DNA of 64,000 nt, taken from the NCBI GenBank assembly GCA_015056495.1, contig SVGC01000010.1, forward strand, positions 1 to 64,000, in the 5' to 3' direction. Source of the DNA: Butyrivibrio sp. GTDB taxonomy: Bacteria > Bacillota > Clostridia > Lachnospirales > Lachnospiraceae. A program made the translations under genes and the position numbers. Below the pieces are notes generated by a model, which worked only from the letters and a program-made list of their open reading frames with translations, did no database searches and was not told where the DNA came from. Of this stretch, positions 49,674-58,863 are shown piece after piece; positions within the stretch are counted from its first letter, which is position 1, and every line of letters begins with the position of its first letter.

Positions 49674-51824
49674 ATGGATGTTTCTCAGTATCTTGGAGTC
49701 TTTCTTGATGAGGCAAAGGAGCATATTCAGAATCTTAATGACAGCATTATGACTCTGGAAGATGATCCGGGTAACGAAGATTGCGTCAACGAAATCTTCA
49801 GAGCTGCCCATTCTATGAAGGGTATGGCAGGCACAATGGGTTATACAAGGATGCAGAATCTGACCCATGATATGGAAGATGTATTTTCAGATGTACGTAA
49901 TGGTACATTGAAATTCGATTCCAGCATGACCGATACCTTATTCCAATGTCTGGATGCAATTCAAGCTTATGTCGACAATATTGAATCAACGCAGGATGAA
50001 GGAACAGAGGACAATGCTCATCTGATCCAGGCTCTTGCTGATATCAGAGCGGGTAAAACTGTTGGCGGTGGAGCAGCACCGGCAGCTGCAGCACCAGCTC
50101 CTGAAGCAGCACCTGCAGCTCCTGCACAGGAAGCAGCTCCTGAAGCAGCACCTGCTGATTCTGGAAAGAAAACATTTAAAAATATCAAACTTGATCCTTC
50201 TATCAAAACTACTCTTGAAGATGCAGCAAAGGCTGGAAAGAAGCTCTATGGAGTAGATGTTAAGGTTCAGGAATCCTGTATCCTTAAGGCTGCAAGAGCG
50301 TTCCTTGTATTTAAGGGACTTGAGGAAATCGGCGAAATAGCTGTTTCTGATCCTTCAGCGCAGGATATTGAAGATGAGAGATTCGATTTTGAATTTGCTC
50401 TTGTAGTAATTACCGATGTAGACCCTAACCAGATAAGAAATATCGTTATGGGCGTATCTGAAATAGAAGACTGTGAAGTGGCTGATTTTGATCCTTCAGC
50501 AGCAAGATCTACTGAAGATAAAGATGCTCCTGCAGCACCTGCTCCAGAACCAGCTCCAGCAGTTCCAGCAGCACCAGCTCCTGCTCCGGCAGCCAAGGCT
50601 CCGGAACCTGCACCTAAAAAAGAGGTTGCACCAGCTGCAGCAGGCGGCAAGAAGCCAGCCGGCAAGCCTGTTGTTAACCAGACTATCCGTGTAGGTATTG
50701 ATAAGCTGGATGTTCTCATGAACCTTGTAAGTGAGCTTATTATTGCCAAGAACTCACTTATATCTGCAGCTAACAGCTCAGGACTTACAAATGGTGCTGT
50801 TAACGAACAGATCGAATATCTTGAAAGTGTTACCACCAATCTTCATGAATCGGTCATGAAGGTAAGAATGGTACCTATCGAGAGCGTATTACAGAAATTC
50901 CCACGTATGATCCGTGATCTGAACAAGACACTTGGTAAGCAGATGGAGCTGACCATGACTGGTGAAGATACTGAAATGGATCGTACCGTTGTTGATGAAA
51001 TTGGTGATCCTCTGATGCATCTTCTCAGAAACAGTGCTGACCATGGTATTGAATCTGCAGAAGTCCGTGCAGAGAGAGGCAAGCCGGCTGCAGGTCAGAT
51101 CTTCCTTCATGCATTCCAGGATGGTAACAGTGTTGTTATCGAAGTTGGTGATGATGGTAATGGTATTGATGCAGAGGCAGTTAAGAAGAAAGCTGTCGAA
51201 AAAGGCGTTATAACTCAGGAACAGGCAGATACAATGACTGAAAAACAGGCTGTTGAGCTGTTGTTCCATCCTGGTTTCTCTACAGCCAAGGTTGTATCAG
51301 AAATTTCAGGTAGAGGTGTAGGTCTTGACGTAGTTAAGTCCAAAGTTGAGTCCCTTAGCGGTGAAGTTGATGTTAAGACCAAGCTCGGCGAAGGCTCTAC
51401 ATGGACTATCAGACTTCCTCTTACACTTGCTATCATTCAGGCTCTGATGGTTGTTATCGGTGGCGAGAAATATGCTATTCCACTTGATGCTATCCAGAGT
51501 ATTGAAGATGTATCTCCAAGTGATCTGAAGTTTGTAGAAAATAGAGAAGTAATTAATCTTCGTGGCATTGTAACTCCTATTGTTAGACTTAATGAAGTGC
51601 TTGATATTGAAAGCACAAGAAGTGATGACGAAGACCTGGTAGTTGTTATTACCAAGAAGGGTGATAAGTTGTTCGGATTTGTTATCGATGAACTTATGGG
51701 ACAGCAGGAAATAGTTATCAAACCTCTTGGAAAGTATATCAACAAGTGCAAGATGATAAGCGGCGCTACTATTCTTGGTGATGGTGAAATTGCCCTTATT
51801 CTTGATACTAACCAGCTTGTTTAA
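49674..51824 (+). CDS. cheA: Chemotaxis histidine kinase CheA
   Basis: A 716-residue kinase. P1 has IFRAAHSMKGMAGTMGY (His46, phosphorylated). P2-like domains lie between Pro/Ala-rich linkers (about 130-160 and 285-325). The dimerisation helices begin RVGIDKLDVLMNLVSELIIA. The kinase core has DPLMHLLRNSADHGIE (N box), VGDDGNGID (G1) and GRGVGLDVV (G2), and the CheW-like end has YAIPLDAIQSIEDV. It phosphorylates CheY and CheB on signals from receptors. Its leader can form a ribosome-site-masking hairpin. The start is ATG behind GGAGGTAAAAAGAT. Confidence 0.96.
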   Translation: MDVSQYLGVFLDEAKEHIQNLNDSIMTLEDDPGNEDCVNEIFRAAHSMKGMAGTMGYTRMQNLTHDMEDVFSDVRNGTLKFDSSMTDTLFQCLDAIQAYVDNIESTQDEGTEDNAHLIQALADIRAGKTVGGGAAPAAAAPAPEAAPAAPAQEAAPEAAPADSGKKTFKNIKLDPSIKTTLEDAAKAGKKLYGVDVKVQESCILKAARAFLVFKGLEEIGEIAVSDPSAQDIEDERFDFEFALVVITDVDPNQIRNIVMGVSEIEDCEVADFDPSAARSTEDKDAPAAPAPEPAPAVPAAPAPAPAAKAPEPAPKKEVAPAAAGGKKPAGKPVVNQTIRVGIDKLDVLMNLVSELIIAKNSLISAANSSGLTNGAVNEQIEYLESVTTNLHESVMKVRMVPIESVLQKFPRMIRDLNKTLGKQMELTMTGEDTEMDRTVVDEIGDPLMHLLRNSADHGIESAEVRAERGKPAAGQIFLHAFQDGNSVVIEVGDDGNGIDAEAVKKKAVEKGVITQEQADTMTEKQAVELLFHPGFSTAKVVSEISGRGVGLDVVKSKVESLSGEVDVKTKLGEGSTWTIRLPLTLAIIQALMVVIGGEKYAIPLDAIQSIEDVSPSDLKFVENREVINLRGIVTPIVRLNEVLDIESTRSDDEDLVVVITKKGDKLFGFVIDELMGQQEIVIKPLGKYINKCKMISGATILGDGEIALILDTNQLV

Positions 51825-51846
51825 ATTATAGTAAAGGAGAATTGCG

Positions 51847-52332
51847 ATGAACGAACTTAGAGACAATGCGGATACTGGTGAAATGATACAGTTTATTGTC
51901 ATAAGACTTGGTGATGAGTCCTATGGTATCGACATCAGATATATAGATAATATTGTTAGAATGCAGCAGATTACAAGAGTTCCTCAGGTTGCAGAGTATT
52001 TGAAGGGTGTTATCAACATCCGTGGTGAGATTGTTCCTGTTATGAGTCTTAGACGTAAGATGGGAATTGCTGATGATGAGATCACAGATAAGACAAGGAT
52101 CATCATCTTAAAGACCGCTGACGGCGACCTTGTAGGAATCATAGTAGATCAGGTTAATCAGGTTCTTACTCTCAGTTCCAATAATATTGAAAAGGTTGGA
52201 TATGACAGCAAGAGTAAGGAGAAAAAGAATTCATTCATCAGTGGCGTAGGTCATCATGAGAATGGTCTTGTATCTATCCTTGATCTTAATACCGTTGAAC
52301 TTGATCCATCTGAAAAGAAGGAAAATGCCTAA
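51847..52332 (+). CDS. cheW: Chemotaxis coupling protein CheW
   Basis: A 161-residue adaptor that links CheA to receptors. It has the CheW strands GDESYGIDIRYIDNIVRMQQ, VPQVAEYLKGVINIRGEIVP and IIVDQVNQVLTLSSNNIEK. The last 20 residues are charged and variable. GAGAATTGCG follows AAAGGAG as the ribosome site. It lies 22 bases after cheA and 25 bases before cheC. Complete. Confidence 0.95.
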   Translation: MNELRDNADTGEMIQFIVIRLGDESYGIDIRYIDNIVRMQQITRVPQVAEYLKGVINIRGEIVPVMSLRRKMGIADDEITDKTRIIILKTADGDLVGIIVDQVNQVLTLSSNNIEKVGYDSKSKEKKNSFISGVGHHENGLVSILDLNTVELDPSEKKENA

Positions 52333-52357
52333 CGTCATAGACAGGAGGGAGTAGAGC

Positions 52358-52990
52358 TTGAGTAACTTAAGTTTCGATGAACTATCTAGCCAGTATTTTG
52401 ATGTTTTAAAAGAAATTGGTAACATTGGTGCAGGTAACGCGACTACAGCTCTTGCCCAGATGATGGGCGGCAAGATAGATATGTCAGTACCACAGGTCAA
52501 ACTTCTTGATTTCAAAGATGTTGGCGACATGATGGGTGGTGCTGAGCAGATCATGGCTGGTATCTACCTCAAGGTAGAAGGCGATATTGATGGTAGTATT
52601 ATGTTCCTGCTTGAGCAGAGTTCTGCAAGACATCTTGTTAGCAAGATGATGATGCAGGAAGAGACAGATACTGATGAACCGCTGGATGAAATTCAGATGT
52701 CTGCTTTAAAAGAAGTAGGTAACATCATTGCAGGTTCCTATCTGAACTCTTTGGCTCAGATGACAAATCTAAAGATGATACCTTCTGTTCCATATCTTGC
52801 GATCGATATGGCGGGTGCGATACTTAGTGTTCCTGCTATTGAATTTGGAGTTATGGGAGACAGCATGCTCCTTATCGAGACACAGTTTTTTGATGAGATC
52901 AAGCTTAGCGGTTATTTCATTCTTTTACCTGATCTTGAAGGATATGCCAAGATACTAAAGGCTTTAGGAATTAGTGATATCAATTTGTAA
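52358..52990 (+). CDS. cheC: CheY-P phosphatase CheC
   Basis: A 210-residue protein with two copies of the phosphatase motif: LKEIGNIGAGNATTAL (about 20-35) and LKEVGNIIAGSYLNSL (about 125-140), each with the acidic-plus-Asn pair. It removes phosphate from CheY and also binds CheD. The start is TTG, preceded by AGGAGGGAGTAGAGC. It lies directly upstream of cheD, its partner. Length is normal. Confidence 0.95.
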   Translation: MSNLSFDELSSQYFDVLKEIGNIGAGNATTALAQMMGGKIDMSVPQVKLLDFKDVGDMMGGAEQIMAGIYLKVEGDIDGSIMFLLEQSSARHLVSKMMMQEETDTDEPLDEIQMSALKEVGNIIAGSYLNSLAQMTNLKMIPSVPYLAIDMAGAILSVPAIEFGVMGDSMLLIETQFFDEIKLSGYFILLPDLEGYAKILKALGISDINL

Positions 52991-53009
52991 TTGTTAAAGG
53001 AGTGACATA

Positions 53010-53495
53010 ATGAGTCAGATTATAAAGGTTGGAATGGCCGATCTGAATGTCTGTGTCAGCCCTGATGGTATCACTACTCTGGGGCTTGGATCATGCGTAG
53101 GTATTGCTATCAGAGATCCTGTTACTAAGATTGGCGGGCTGGCACATGTTATGCTACCGGATTCAACGGAAATAAAAAATAATAGTAATATTCCTAAGTT
53201 TGCAGATACCGGCATAGAAGAACTTGTAAAGCAGGTTGTTGCCAAGGGTGCGAGCAGACAGAGACTTGTGGCTAAAATTGCCGGAGGTGCTCAGATGTTT
53301 GCTTTTCAGAGTGCTAACAACAGTATGCGAGTAGGCGATAGAAATGTTGCAGCTTCTCTGAAGAAACTCAAGGAGATGAATATAAAGGTTCTTGCCCAAG
53401 ATACAGGTGATTCCTATGGTAGAACAGTTATATTCTATCCTGAAACCGGAGATTATGTGATTAGGGCAGTTGGTAAGCCTGAGAAGGTTATATGA
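53010..53495 (+). CDS. cheD: Chemoreceptor glutamine deamidase CheD
   Basis: A 161-residue enzyme. Its catalytic cysteine is in GLGSCVGIAIRD, and the histidine is in GGLAHVMLPDS. It converts receptor glutamines to glutamates and is regulated by CheC. The IAGGAQMF loop typical of the family is present. An AAAGGAGTGACATA site precedes the ATG. Its stop overlaps the next gene by 4 bases (ATGA). Confidence 0.95.
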   Translation: MSQIIKVGMADLNVCVSPDGITTLGLGSCVGIAIRDPVTKIGGLAHVMLPDSTEIKNNSNIPKFADTGIEELVKQVVAKGASRQRLVAKIAGGAQMFAFQSANNSMRVGDRNVAASLKKLKEMNIKVLAQDTGDSYGRTVIFYPETGDYVIRAVGKPEKVI

Positions 53496-53824
53496 AGACC
53501 GGAAAAGAAGCTAATAAAGTAAAACTTATTACTCCATTCGTGATGCTGCTGGGTACGGCGATCATTTCGATCCACACGTACCTGCAGCGTTTCGCGATGG
53601 GAGATTGGTTGGTAATAGTACTTGGTTCGGCAGTTCTTTTTCTGATACTTGGTGCATCGCTGGAAAAGATGATCACTTATTTCATGCGTATAAATCAGGA
53701 AAAAGAGGATGCTGAAAGAGCGGCCGAAGAAGCTGAAATGGCCGAAATGGAAGCTGAAGCTGGCGAGGAACTTGATATTGACGCTGAAGGCGGCGATACA
53801 GATCCTCGTGAGTTTAAGCAATAA
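53492..53824 (+). CDS. Two-helix membrane protein between cheD and fliA
   Basis: A 110-residue protein with two transmembrane helices (about 12-30 and 40-60) and an acidic C-terminal tail (EEAEMAEMEAEAGEELDIDA) that should be cytoplasmic. Its ATG overlaps the cheD stop (ATGA), so it is coupled to the chemotaxis genes. I do not recognise a named family. A place next to fliA, near where B. subtilis has swrB/ylxL, might suggest a role in motility regulation, but topology and sequence differ and this is only position-based. Confidence 0.6.
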   Translation: MKTGKEANKVKLITPFVMLLGTAIISIHTYLQRFAMGDWLVIVLGSAVLFLILGASLEKMITYFMRINQEKEDAERAAEEAEMAEMEAEAGEELDIDAEGGDTDPREFKQ

Positions 53825-53867
53825 TCTTGTATACAAGAATTCTTACTTATTTGGGGTGCGTTTGACT

Positions 53868-54638
53868 ATGGATGAGGCAGGCAAGAATAAGTTGTGGAGT
53901 GATTATCAGGCAAGTAAATCACCAGAACTTAGAGAACAACTCATATTGGAATATGCTCCGCTTGTTAAACTTGTTGCAGGCAGACTTAGCATGTATTTGG
54001 GATTCAATGTTGAGTATGATGATCTGGTTGGTTACGGAATATTTGGTCTGATAGACGCAATTGATAAATTTGATCTGATGAAGGATGTTAAGTTTGAGAC
54101 TTATGCAAGCCTTCGTATTCGTGGTGCAATTCTGGATCAGATCAGAAAGATGGACTGGATTCCTCGTACTGTAAGGCAGCGTCAGAAAAAGATAGATGCC
54201 GCTATCAAAGAGATCGAAAAGGATGGCGGACATGTAGCAACTGATGCTGAGATTGCTGAAAAGCTGGAAATTAGTGACGATGAGTATCAGGCATGGCAGA
54301 ATCAGATGAAGGTCACCAATGTTGTATCACTTAACGAATTTATGGATCAGGGCAGTGATATTCCAGAGGATGAAAATAATCACAATGCCGGATTTATCAA
54401 GCCTGAAGAAGCTGTAGAAAAAGAAGAACTTAAGAAGATGCTTGCTGAAGCTCTTGAACTTCTTACTGATAAGGAGAAAAAAGTCATCCTTCTGTATTAT
54501 TACGAGGAGCTGACTTTGAAAGAAATCAGCAATGTTCTTGAGGTTTCTGAATCACGAGTGTCTCAGCTGCATACCAGAGCACTTCAGAAAATGCGAACAA
54601 AACTTGGTGATTATCTGGGTATATTAAATAACCTGTGA
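53868..54638 (+). CDS. fliA: Flagellar sigma factor FliA (sigma-28/SigD)
   Basis: A 256-residue sigma factor. Region 2 has REQLILEYAPLVKLVAGRLS, YDDLVGYGIFGLIDAIDKFD and FETYASLRIRGAILDQIRKM, followed by the sigma-28-type DWIPRTVRQRQKKI. Region 4 has YYEELTLKEISNVLEVSESR and VSQLHTRALQKM. It transcribes late flagellar and chemotaxis genes, e.g. from TAAA/GCCGATAA sites like that at 20157. A longer frame opens at 53709, but the match to the family starts at 53868 (GGGGTG upstream). Confidence 0.95.
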   Translation: MDEAGKNKLWSDYQASKSPELREQLILEYAPLVKLVAGRLSMYLGFNVEYDDLVGYGIFGLIDAIDKFDLMKDVKFETYASLRIRGAILDQIRKMDWIPRTVRQRQKKIDAAIKEIEKDGGHVATDAEIAEKLEISDDEYQAWQNQMKVTNVVSLNEFMDQGSDIPEDENNHNAGFIKPEEAVEKEELKKMLAEALELLTDKEKKVILLYYYEELTLKEISNVLEVSESRVSQLHTRALQKMRTKLGDYLGILNNL

Positions 54639-54679
54639 TCACCAGATCGATATAAAATTATATATAGGGGTAATGTGCA

Positions 54680-56263
54680 ATGAATGGGTATTTTCAATTG
54701 GTAATAACTGATGAAGGAACCGGCATCAAAGTGTTTCCTCCTACGGAAGGTAGTAAGGCCCTGCAAACAAACGATGTCAGGGATTATCTTGATGCCCATA
54801 AAATTGAACATGATGTAGTAATAATCAATGATGCTGTAACAAAAGCGGAAGGAAACGTGGTGATCTTCTCTAAGGTGCAGATATTGCCTATAAGAGAATC
54901 ATATGCGATCAGCGTTTCAAAAGACCGTATGCTTGTTACAGCTATTTTTTATCCTCCTACAGAGGGAGCGCAGCTTATAGATGAGGCGGAGATTGTTAAA
55001 GAACTGGCTTATCGTAAGATCAATACCGGAATTAAAAATGATAATATAAAGGCATTTTTTGCAAAAAGAGAATATTGTAAAGAGATAGTCCTTGCAGAGG
55101 GCGAGGCAGTCAGAGAGGGCCATGATGCCAAGGTGGAATACCATTTTACTATGAATCTGCATGCCAGACCTACTCTGAATGAGGATGGAAGTGTAGATTA
55201 CAAGCATCTCAATCTCATCACCAATGTCAATGAGGGAGACCTTCTTGCAACCCTTCATCCTGAGGATCGTGGTGATCCGGGCAAAAATGTCTATGGAGAG
55301 TTTGTAAAGCCTCATAATGTAAGGACTACATTTATCAAGGCAGGTCCAAACACCGTTCTTGCAGAGGATAAGATGACTCTTAGAGCTGGAGCATCAGGCC
55401 ATGTAACGGTTAAGGAAGGCAAGATATCTGTATCCAATGTCCTTACTATCCAGAACGTGGGTGTATCTACCGGAAATATAGATTATGAGGGCAGCGTAGA
55501 GGTGGTTGGTAATGTTGCTGCAGGTTTTTCAATAAATGCAGGCGGCAATGTTCATGTAAAAGGTTCTGTAGAAGGTGCTAGTATTAATGCCGGTGCTGAT
55601 GTTATACTAGAGAGAGGAATAAATGGTATGGGCCGCGGCGAAATAGTTGCTGGCGGCAACATTGTGACTAAATTCATCGAGAATGCCAAGGTTCAGGCTA
55701 ACGGCAGTATTACATCAGAGACAATCATGCATTCGACTGTGGCATCCGGCACAGAGGTCAACGTTTCAGGTAAAAAAGGATTTATTGCAGGTGGTAAGGT
55801 TAGTGCTACTAACAGGATATCTGCCAAGGTCCTTGGTTCTGAAATGGGAGCCAACACTCAGATCGATGTCGGTGCAGATCCTACAGTCAAAGTCAGGCTT
55901 AAAGAACTCCAAAAATCAATTGCGGTGACCCAGAAAAATCTTGAAAGTATCCAGCCAACGCTGGAGAGCATTACAGCCAAGGTCAAGCAGGGTGCGAAGC
56001 TTACACCAGAGCAGTTAAAATATGCACAGCAATTAGTTGCTACAAATAAACAACTTAATGAAAAATTAATAGAAGATACAGAAAAATTTGTCACTCTGCA
56101 GGAACAGCTTGCAGATACTGGAAAAGCTGAGGTTGTGGTAGAAGAAAATGCTTATCCGGGTACCGTTGTTAGTATTGGGGAATTATCAATGGTAGTGAAA
56201 AAAGTTGTAAAATATAGTAAATTTATTATAAGAGATGGAGATGTCAGATTAGATTCTCTATAA
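54680..56263 (+). CDS. fapA: FapA/DUF342 flagellar assembly protein
   Basis: A 527-residue protein of the FapA (DUF342) family: residues about 140-390 have repeated glycine-rich beta turns (GDVLATLHPEDRGDPGKNVYGE-type, ASGHVTVKEGKISV, VEVVGNVAAGFSINAGGNVH, VKGSVEGASINAGADV), the pattern of a right-handed beta-helix. A coiled coil follows (about 405-490) and a short C-terminal domain. It is typically encoded behind fliA or flhF genes and may link polar placement or sensing; its exact role is not known. GGGGTAATGTGC precedes the start. Confidence 0.85.
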   Translation: MNGYFQLVITDEGTGIKVFPPTEGSKALQTNDVRDYLDAHKIEHDVVIINDAVTKAEGNVVIFSKVQILPIRESYAISVSKDRMLVTAIFYPPTEGAQLIDEAEIVKELAYRKINTGIKNDNIKAFFAKREYCKEIVLAEGEAVREGHDAKVEYHFTMNLHARPTLNEDGSVDYKHLNLITNVNEGDLLATLHPEDRGDPGKNVYGEFVKPHNVRTTFIKAGPNTVLAEDKMTLRAGASGHVTVKEGKISVSNVLTIQNVGVSTGNIDYEGSVEVVGNVAAGFSINAGGNVHVKGSVEGASINAGADVILERGINGMGRGEIVAGGNIVTKFIENAKVQANGSITSETIMHSTVASGTEVNVSGKKGFIAGGKVSATNRISAKVLGSEMGANTQIDVGADPTVKVRLKELQKSIAVTQKNLESIQPTLESITAKVKQGAKLTPEQLKYAQQLVATNKQLNEKLIEDTEKFVTLQEQLADTGKAEVVVEENAYPGTVVSIGELSMVVKKVVKYSKFIIRDGDVRLDSL

Positions 56264-56300
56264 GGCGGATAGTACTCTTTTTGGGGAGAGGAGGAAGACT

Positions 56301-56696
56301 ATGTCGATAAACAGGATTGATATGCAGGGCGCCATTTTAAGAACAGGTGACGTTGCACAACATGGAGCACATGATTCCAGCAAGATTTCTATTGATCAGA
56401 ATAATTTTGCTGATCAGTTTACGCGCGAGATCGACGAGAAGTTGACTTCCGTTAATGAAACTAATAAAACTGACCAAAAAGAAGAAAAATTTGATGCCAA
56501 GGAAGAAGGCAGCAACAAGTACTATAAGGACGAGAACGAGAAAAAGAAGGATAAAAAGAAACAGGAAGAGGAACTTAGCAAAGGTTTGGCTGGTAAATCA
56601 GCAGAAGAACTAGAAAAGATGGCAGGCAACATGATCGATAAGAATGGCAGGCCTATTCAACTTGGACTTTCTTCGGGCTTTGATTTTAAGGTATAG
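56301..56696 (+). CDS. Small charged protein in the flagellar cluster
   Basis: A 131-residue hydrophilic protein with no transmembrane helix. The middle (about 60-95) is Lys/Glu-rich coiled coil (DENEKKKDKKKQEEELSKG); the C-terminal GNMIDKNGRPIQLGLSSGF is moderately hydrophobic. GGAGAGGAGGAAGACT before the ATG is a strong ribosome site. I do not recognise a named family. It is placed 37 bases behind fapA and 24 bases before the next gene, so it is probably co-expressed with both. Confidence 0.6.
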   Translation: MSINRIDMQGAILRTGDVAQHGAHDSSKISIDQNNFADQFTREIDEKLTSVNETNKTDQKEEKFDAKEEGSNKYYKDENEKKKDKKKQEEELSKGLAGKSAEELEKMAGNMIDKNGRPIQLGLSSGFDFKV

Positions 56697-56720
56697 TATT
56701 TTTTCTACGGGGGAGAAAGT

Positions 56721-57836
56721 ATGATAAGTATTACTGAAATCTTGCTTATTGTTGCCGGTTTTGGCGCAATTATCGCAGGCTATTTGATTCCAGCAGGTAA
56801 AAATGCAGATGAGGAACAAAAAAGACTTATTGAAGAAGAGGTCAATGAGTCTATTCGTCGTGCAATCGATAATTCCAGAAATAAAATAGAAGATATGGTT
56901 GACGACACAATGGAGGATAGCATAAACAAGGCAGAGCGTGCCATCGAGCGACTGACCAATGAAAAGATATCTGCTATCAGCGAATATTCGGATACTGTGA
57001 TCAATGATATCCACAAAAATCATGATGAAGTGGTATTTATGTATGACATGCTCAATGACAAACATAAAAATCTTACTTCTACTGTCAGTGAAGTTACCAA
57101 AAAGGCTGATGAAGCTAAACAGACAGTCCTTGATGCTCAGATAACAGCTCATGAAGCTGAAGAGGCGGTTGAGAGGATCAAGAACCTTGAAAATAAAACT
57201 AATGTTAGTGATACCATCCGTAATAACAGTGATGAAGTGCATATATCTGAGGTCAGGGCACAGCAGGCCAGAGCTCTTGAGAATAAAGTTCAGGAAAAGC
57301 TAAACAGATTGATCAGACCTGATATTACTGAAGATGAATCTGTAGATGAGACCAGAGTCATAAGGCCTGTTAAAAATGCTGAAACAGTCATCAAAGAGCC
57401 TCCTTCTGATAATAGTAGCAAGTCGAAAATGGAAGATAAGCTTGATAAAGAATTTAAGGCCCTTCAGGATATTCCGGTAGTACATATACTTGAGGATGAG
57501 CTTGCTGAGAATATCAAAGGATATCTTGATGAGGACGAGGATGATGATGTTGCAGCTCTCACAGGCAAAAAAGTCGGAGAGGAAGAAGAAAATAACAGCG
57601 TCTCAGATAAGGTAGTACAGCTATCTGAAGCAAAGGAGGAAGTATTAAAAAATAAAATAGTGACTCCTTGTGTGGAAGATGATATGGATATTGATCCATC
57701 AGCACAGAATAAACAGATATTGGAGATGCATAAAGCAGGCAAGTCCAATATGGTGATCGCAAGAGAGCTGGGACTTGGAATTGGTGAAGTCAGGCTTGTG
57801 ATCGATCTGTCTAATAAGCATAAAAGAGCCAGATGA
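56721..57836 (+). CDS. Membrane-anchored coiled-coil protein with C-terminal HTH-like end
   Basis: A 371-residue protein: one N-terminal helix (about 5-22), a long coiled coil (about 30-200: EEQKRLIEEEVNESIRRAID), an acidic linker (about 200-320) and a C-terminal helix-turn-helix-like segment (MHKAGKSNMVIARELGLGIG). The last part resembles the DUF6115-type domain, a tentative label. It should sit at the inner membrane with its coiled coil in the cytoplasm. It may organise a polar or motility structure. The ATG follows GGGGGAGAAAGT. Confidence 0.55.
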   Translation: MISITEILLIVAGFGAIIAGYLIPAGKNADEEQKRLIEEEVNESIRRAIDNSRNKIEDMVDDTMEDSINKAERAIERLTNEKISAISEYSDTVINDIHKNHDEVVFMYDMLNDKHKNLTSTVSEVTKKADEAKQTVLDAQITAHEAEEAVERIKNLENKTNVSDTIRNNSDEVHISEVRAQQARALENKVQEKLNRLIRPDITEDESVDETRVIRPVKNAETVIKEPPSDNSSKSKMEDKLDKEFKALQDIPVVHILEDELAENIKGYLDEDEDDDVAALTGKKVGEEEENNSVSDKVVQLSEAKEEVLKNKIVTPCVEDDMDIDPSAQNKQILEMHKAGKSNMVIARELGLGIGEVRLVIDLSNKHKRAR

Positions 57837-57861
57837 TTTTTTCTGACTATGTGGGGGCAAG

Positions 57862-58644
57862 ATGAAATTAAAGTATTATTTACGGGGAATAGGAATAGGA
57901 GTCATAATAGCTTCGCTTGTTATGGGAATTGCCCTTGGAGGCAGGAACAAGCAGTTAAGTGACAGCGAGATAAGAGAAAGAGCTCTTGAGCTTGGAATGG
58001 TTGATGGAGACACCGGAACGCTTACAGAATATGCTTCAGCTGCTTCTGATGCCAGTACAGCAAGTAATATTGTTGTAGAAGAAATAGATGCTAATGATGC
58101 AGAGCTTATGGCAAGTGCTGATTCATCTGTGGCAGTAGGAGGATCAACCCAGCAAGCTCCTTCTGATAGTACCGAAGATACTGATAAAGCAGTTGCAGAA
58201 AAGAGTACTTCAGATAAAGCTCTGGAAGAAAACAGTAATGCTGCTGCAGAGAGTACAGCTTGGCAGGATACCACAGCTGCAGAAGAAACTACTGCCCAGG
58301 CCACAACAGAGACTTCAACTCTGACAACCATTGCAGCATCTGAAGTTGCCACAGCACCTACTCCTGAAGCAGTTGATACCATAACAACACCTGACGGAGA
58401 ACAGCTTCCGGTAACAGAAGATGAAAACACAGGAACTCTGTATGTTACAGTAACGATCCCTGGAGGCATTGGTTCAGATACTGTATGTTCCATACTTCAA
58501 AAGGCTGGACTTATAGACAGCGCATCTTCTTTTAACAGATTCCTGATTGATAAGGGACTGGACAGGTATATCAGATCCGGTTCCAAGAGGATACCGGAAG
58601 GCGCAACCTACGATGAAATAGCAGAAATAATATGTAGAAAATAA
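57862..58644 (+). CDS. Membrane-anchored protein with MltG/LysM-like C-terminal domain
   Basis: A 260-residue protein with one N-terminal helix (about 8-27), a Ser/Thr/Ala-rich extracytoplasmic linker (about 60-170) and a small C-terminal domain (about 195-260): TVTIPGGIGSDTVCSILQKA, SFNRFLIDKGLDRYIRSG and the IPEGATYDEIAEIICRK ending. This resembles the LysM-like part of MltG/YceG proteins, but the transglycosylase catalytic domain is absent, so it may only bind peptidoglycan. It is the last gene of the cluster before a strong terminator. The ATG follows GGGGGCAAG. Confidence 0.6.
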   Translation: MKLKYYLRGIGIGVIIASLVMGIALGGRNKQLSDSEIRERALELGMVDGDTGTLTEYASAASDASTASNIVVEEIDANDAELMASADSSVAVGGSTQQAPSDSTEDTDKAVAEKSTSDKALEENSNAAAESTAWQDTTAAEETTAQATTETSTLTTIAASEVATAPTPEAVDTITTPDGEQLPVTEDENTGTLYVTVTIPGGIGSDTVCSILQKAGLIDSASSFNRFLIDKGLDRYIRSGSKRIPEGATYDEIAEIICRK

Positions 58645-58654
58645 ATGATCACTA

Positions 58655-58688
58655 AGCCCGATATTACAATAATAGTATCGGGCTTTTT
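58655..58688 (+). terminator. Terminator ending the fla/che cluster
   Basis: AGCCCGATA pairs with TATCGGGCT around a 12-base loop and ends in TTTTTC. It lies about 10 bases behind the last gene of the cluster. Confidence 0.85.
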
Positions 58689-58711
58689 CTTTGATTTATC
58701 GAATAAACCTC

Positions 58712-58740
58712 TTGATAATTCGATTTTCTTATGGTAAAAT
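58712..58740 (+). promoter_or_regulatory. rpsB-tsf promoter
   Basis: TTGATA (58712-58717) and TAAAAT (58735-58740) are exactly 17 bases apart, a good sigma-A promoter. Transcription would start at about 58747, giving a 170-base leader. Confidence 0.8.
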
Positions 58741-58746
58741 AACAAG

Positions 58747-58863
58747 GCTGTGGTCTGAAATCACAGCATATAACAAGTAAACACGCACATTCGTTTCCTG
58801 GTCGGTGTCATCATGAGATGATCAGCCAGGGGTCTGTCATATAAGCGTAACGCCCTTATATGA
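58747..58863 (+). promoter_or_regulatory. Structured leader of rpsB
   Basis: Three hairpins: GCTGTG/CACAGC (58747-58767), a compound stem CTGG...CCAG with inner TCATC-ATGA-GATGA (58798-58829), and TCATATAAG/CTTATATGA (58837-58863). Such leaders can bind a ribosomal protein, often S2 itself, for feedback. I cannot match it to a named leader class. The GGAGGTAATATC ribosome site follows at 58904. Confidence 0.5.

Noticed and set aside
50018-50839. Ser/Ala/Gly-rich minus-strand frames over the cheA linkers
   Set aside because: They arise from the Ala/Pro-rich codons of CheA read backwards and have no start signal.
53709-53867. N-terminal extension of FliA
   Set aside because: The extra 53 residues are a frame-shifted copy of the upstream gene's acidic tail and do not match any sigma factor; the ATG at 53868 fits the family start.
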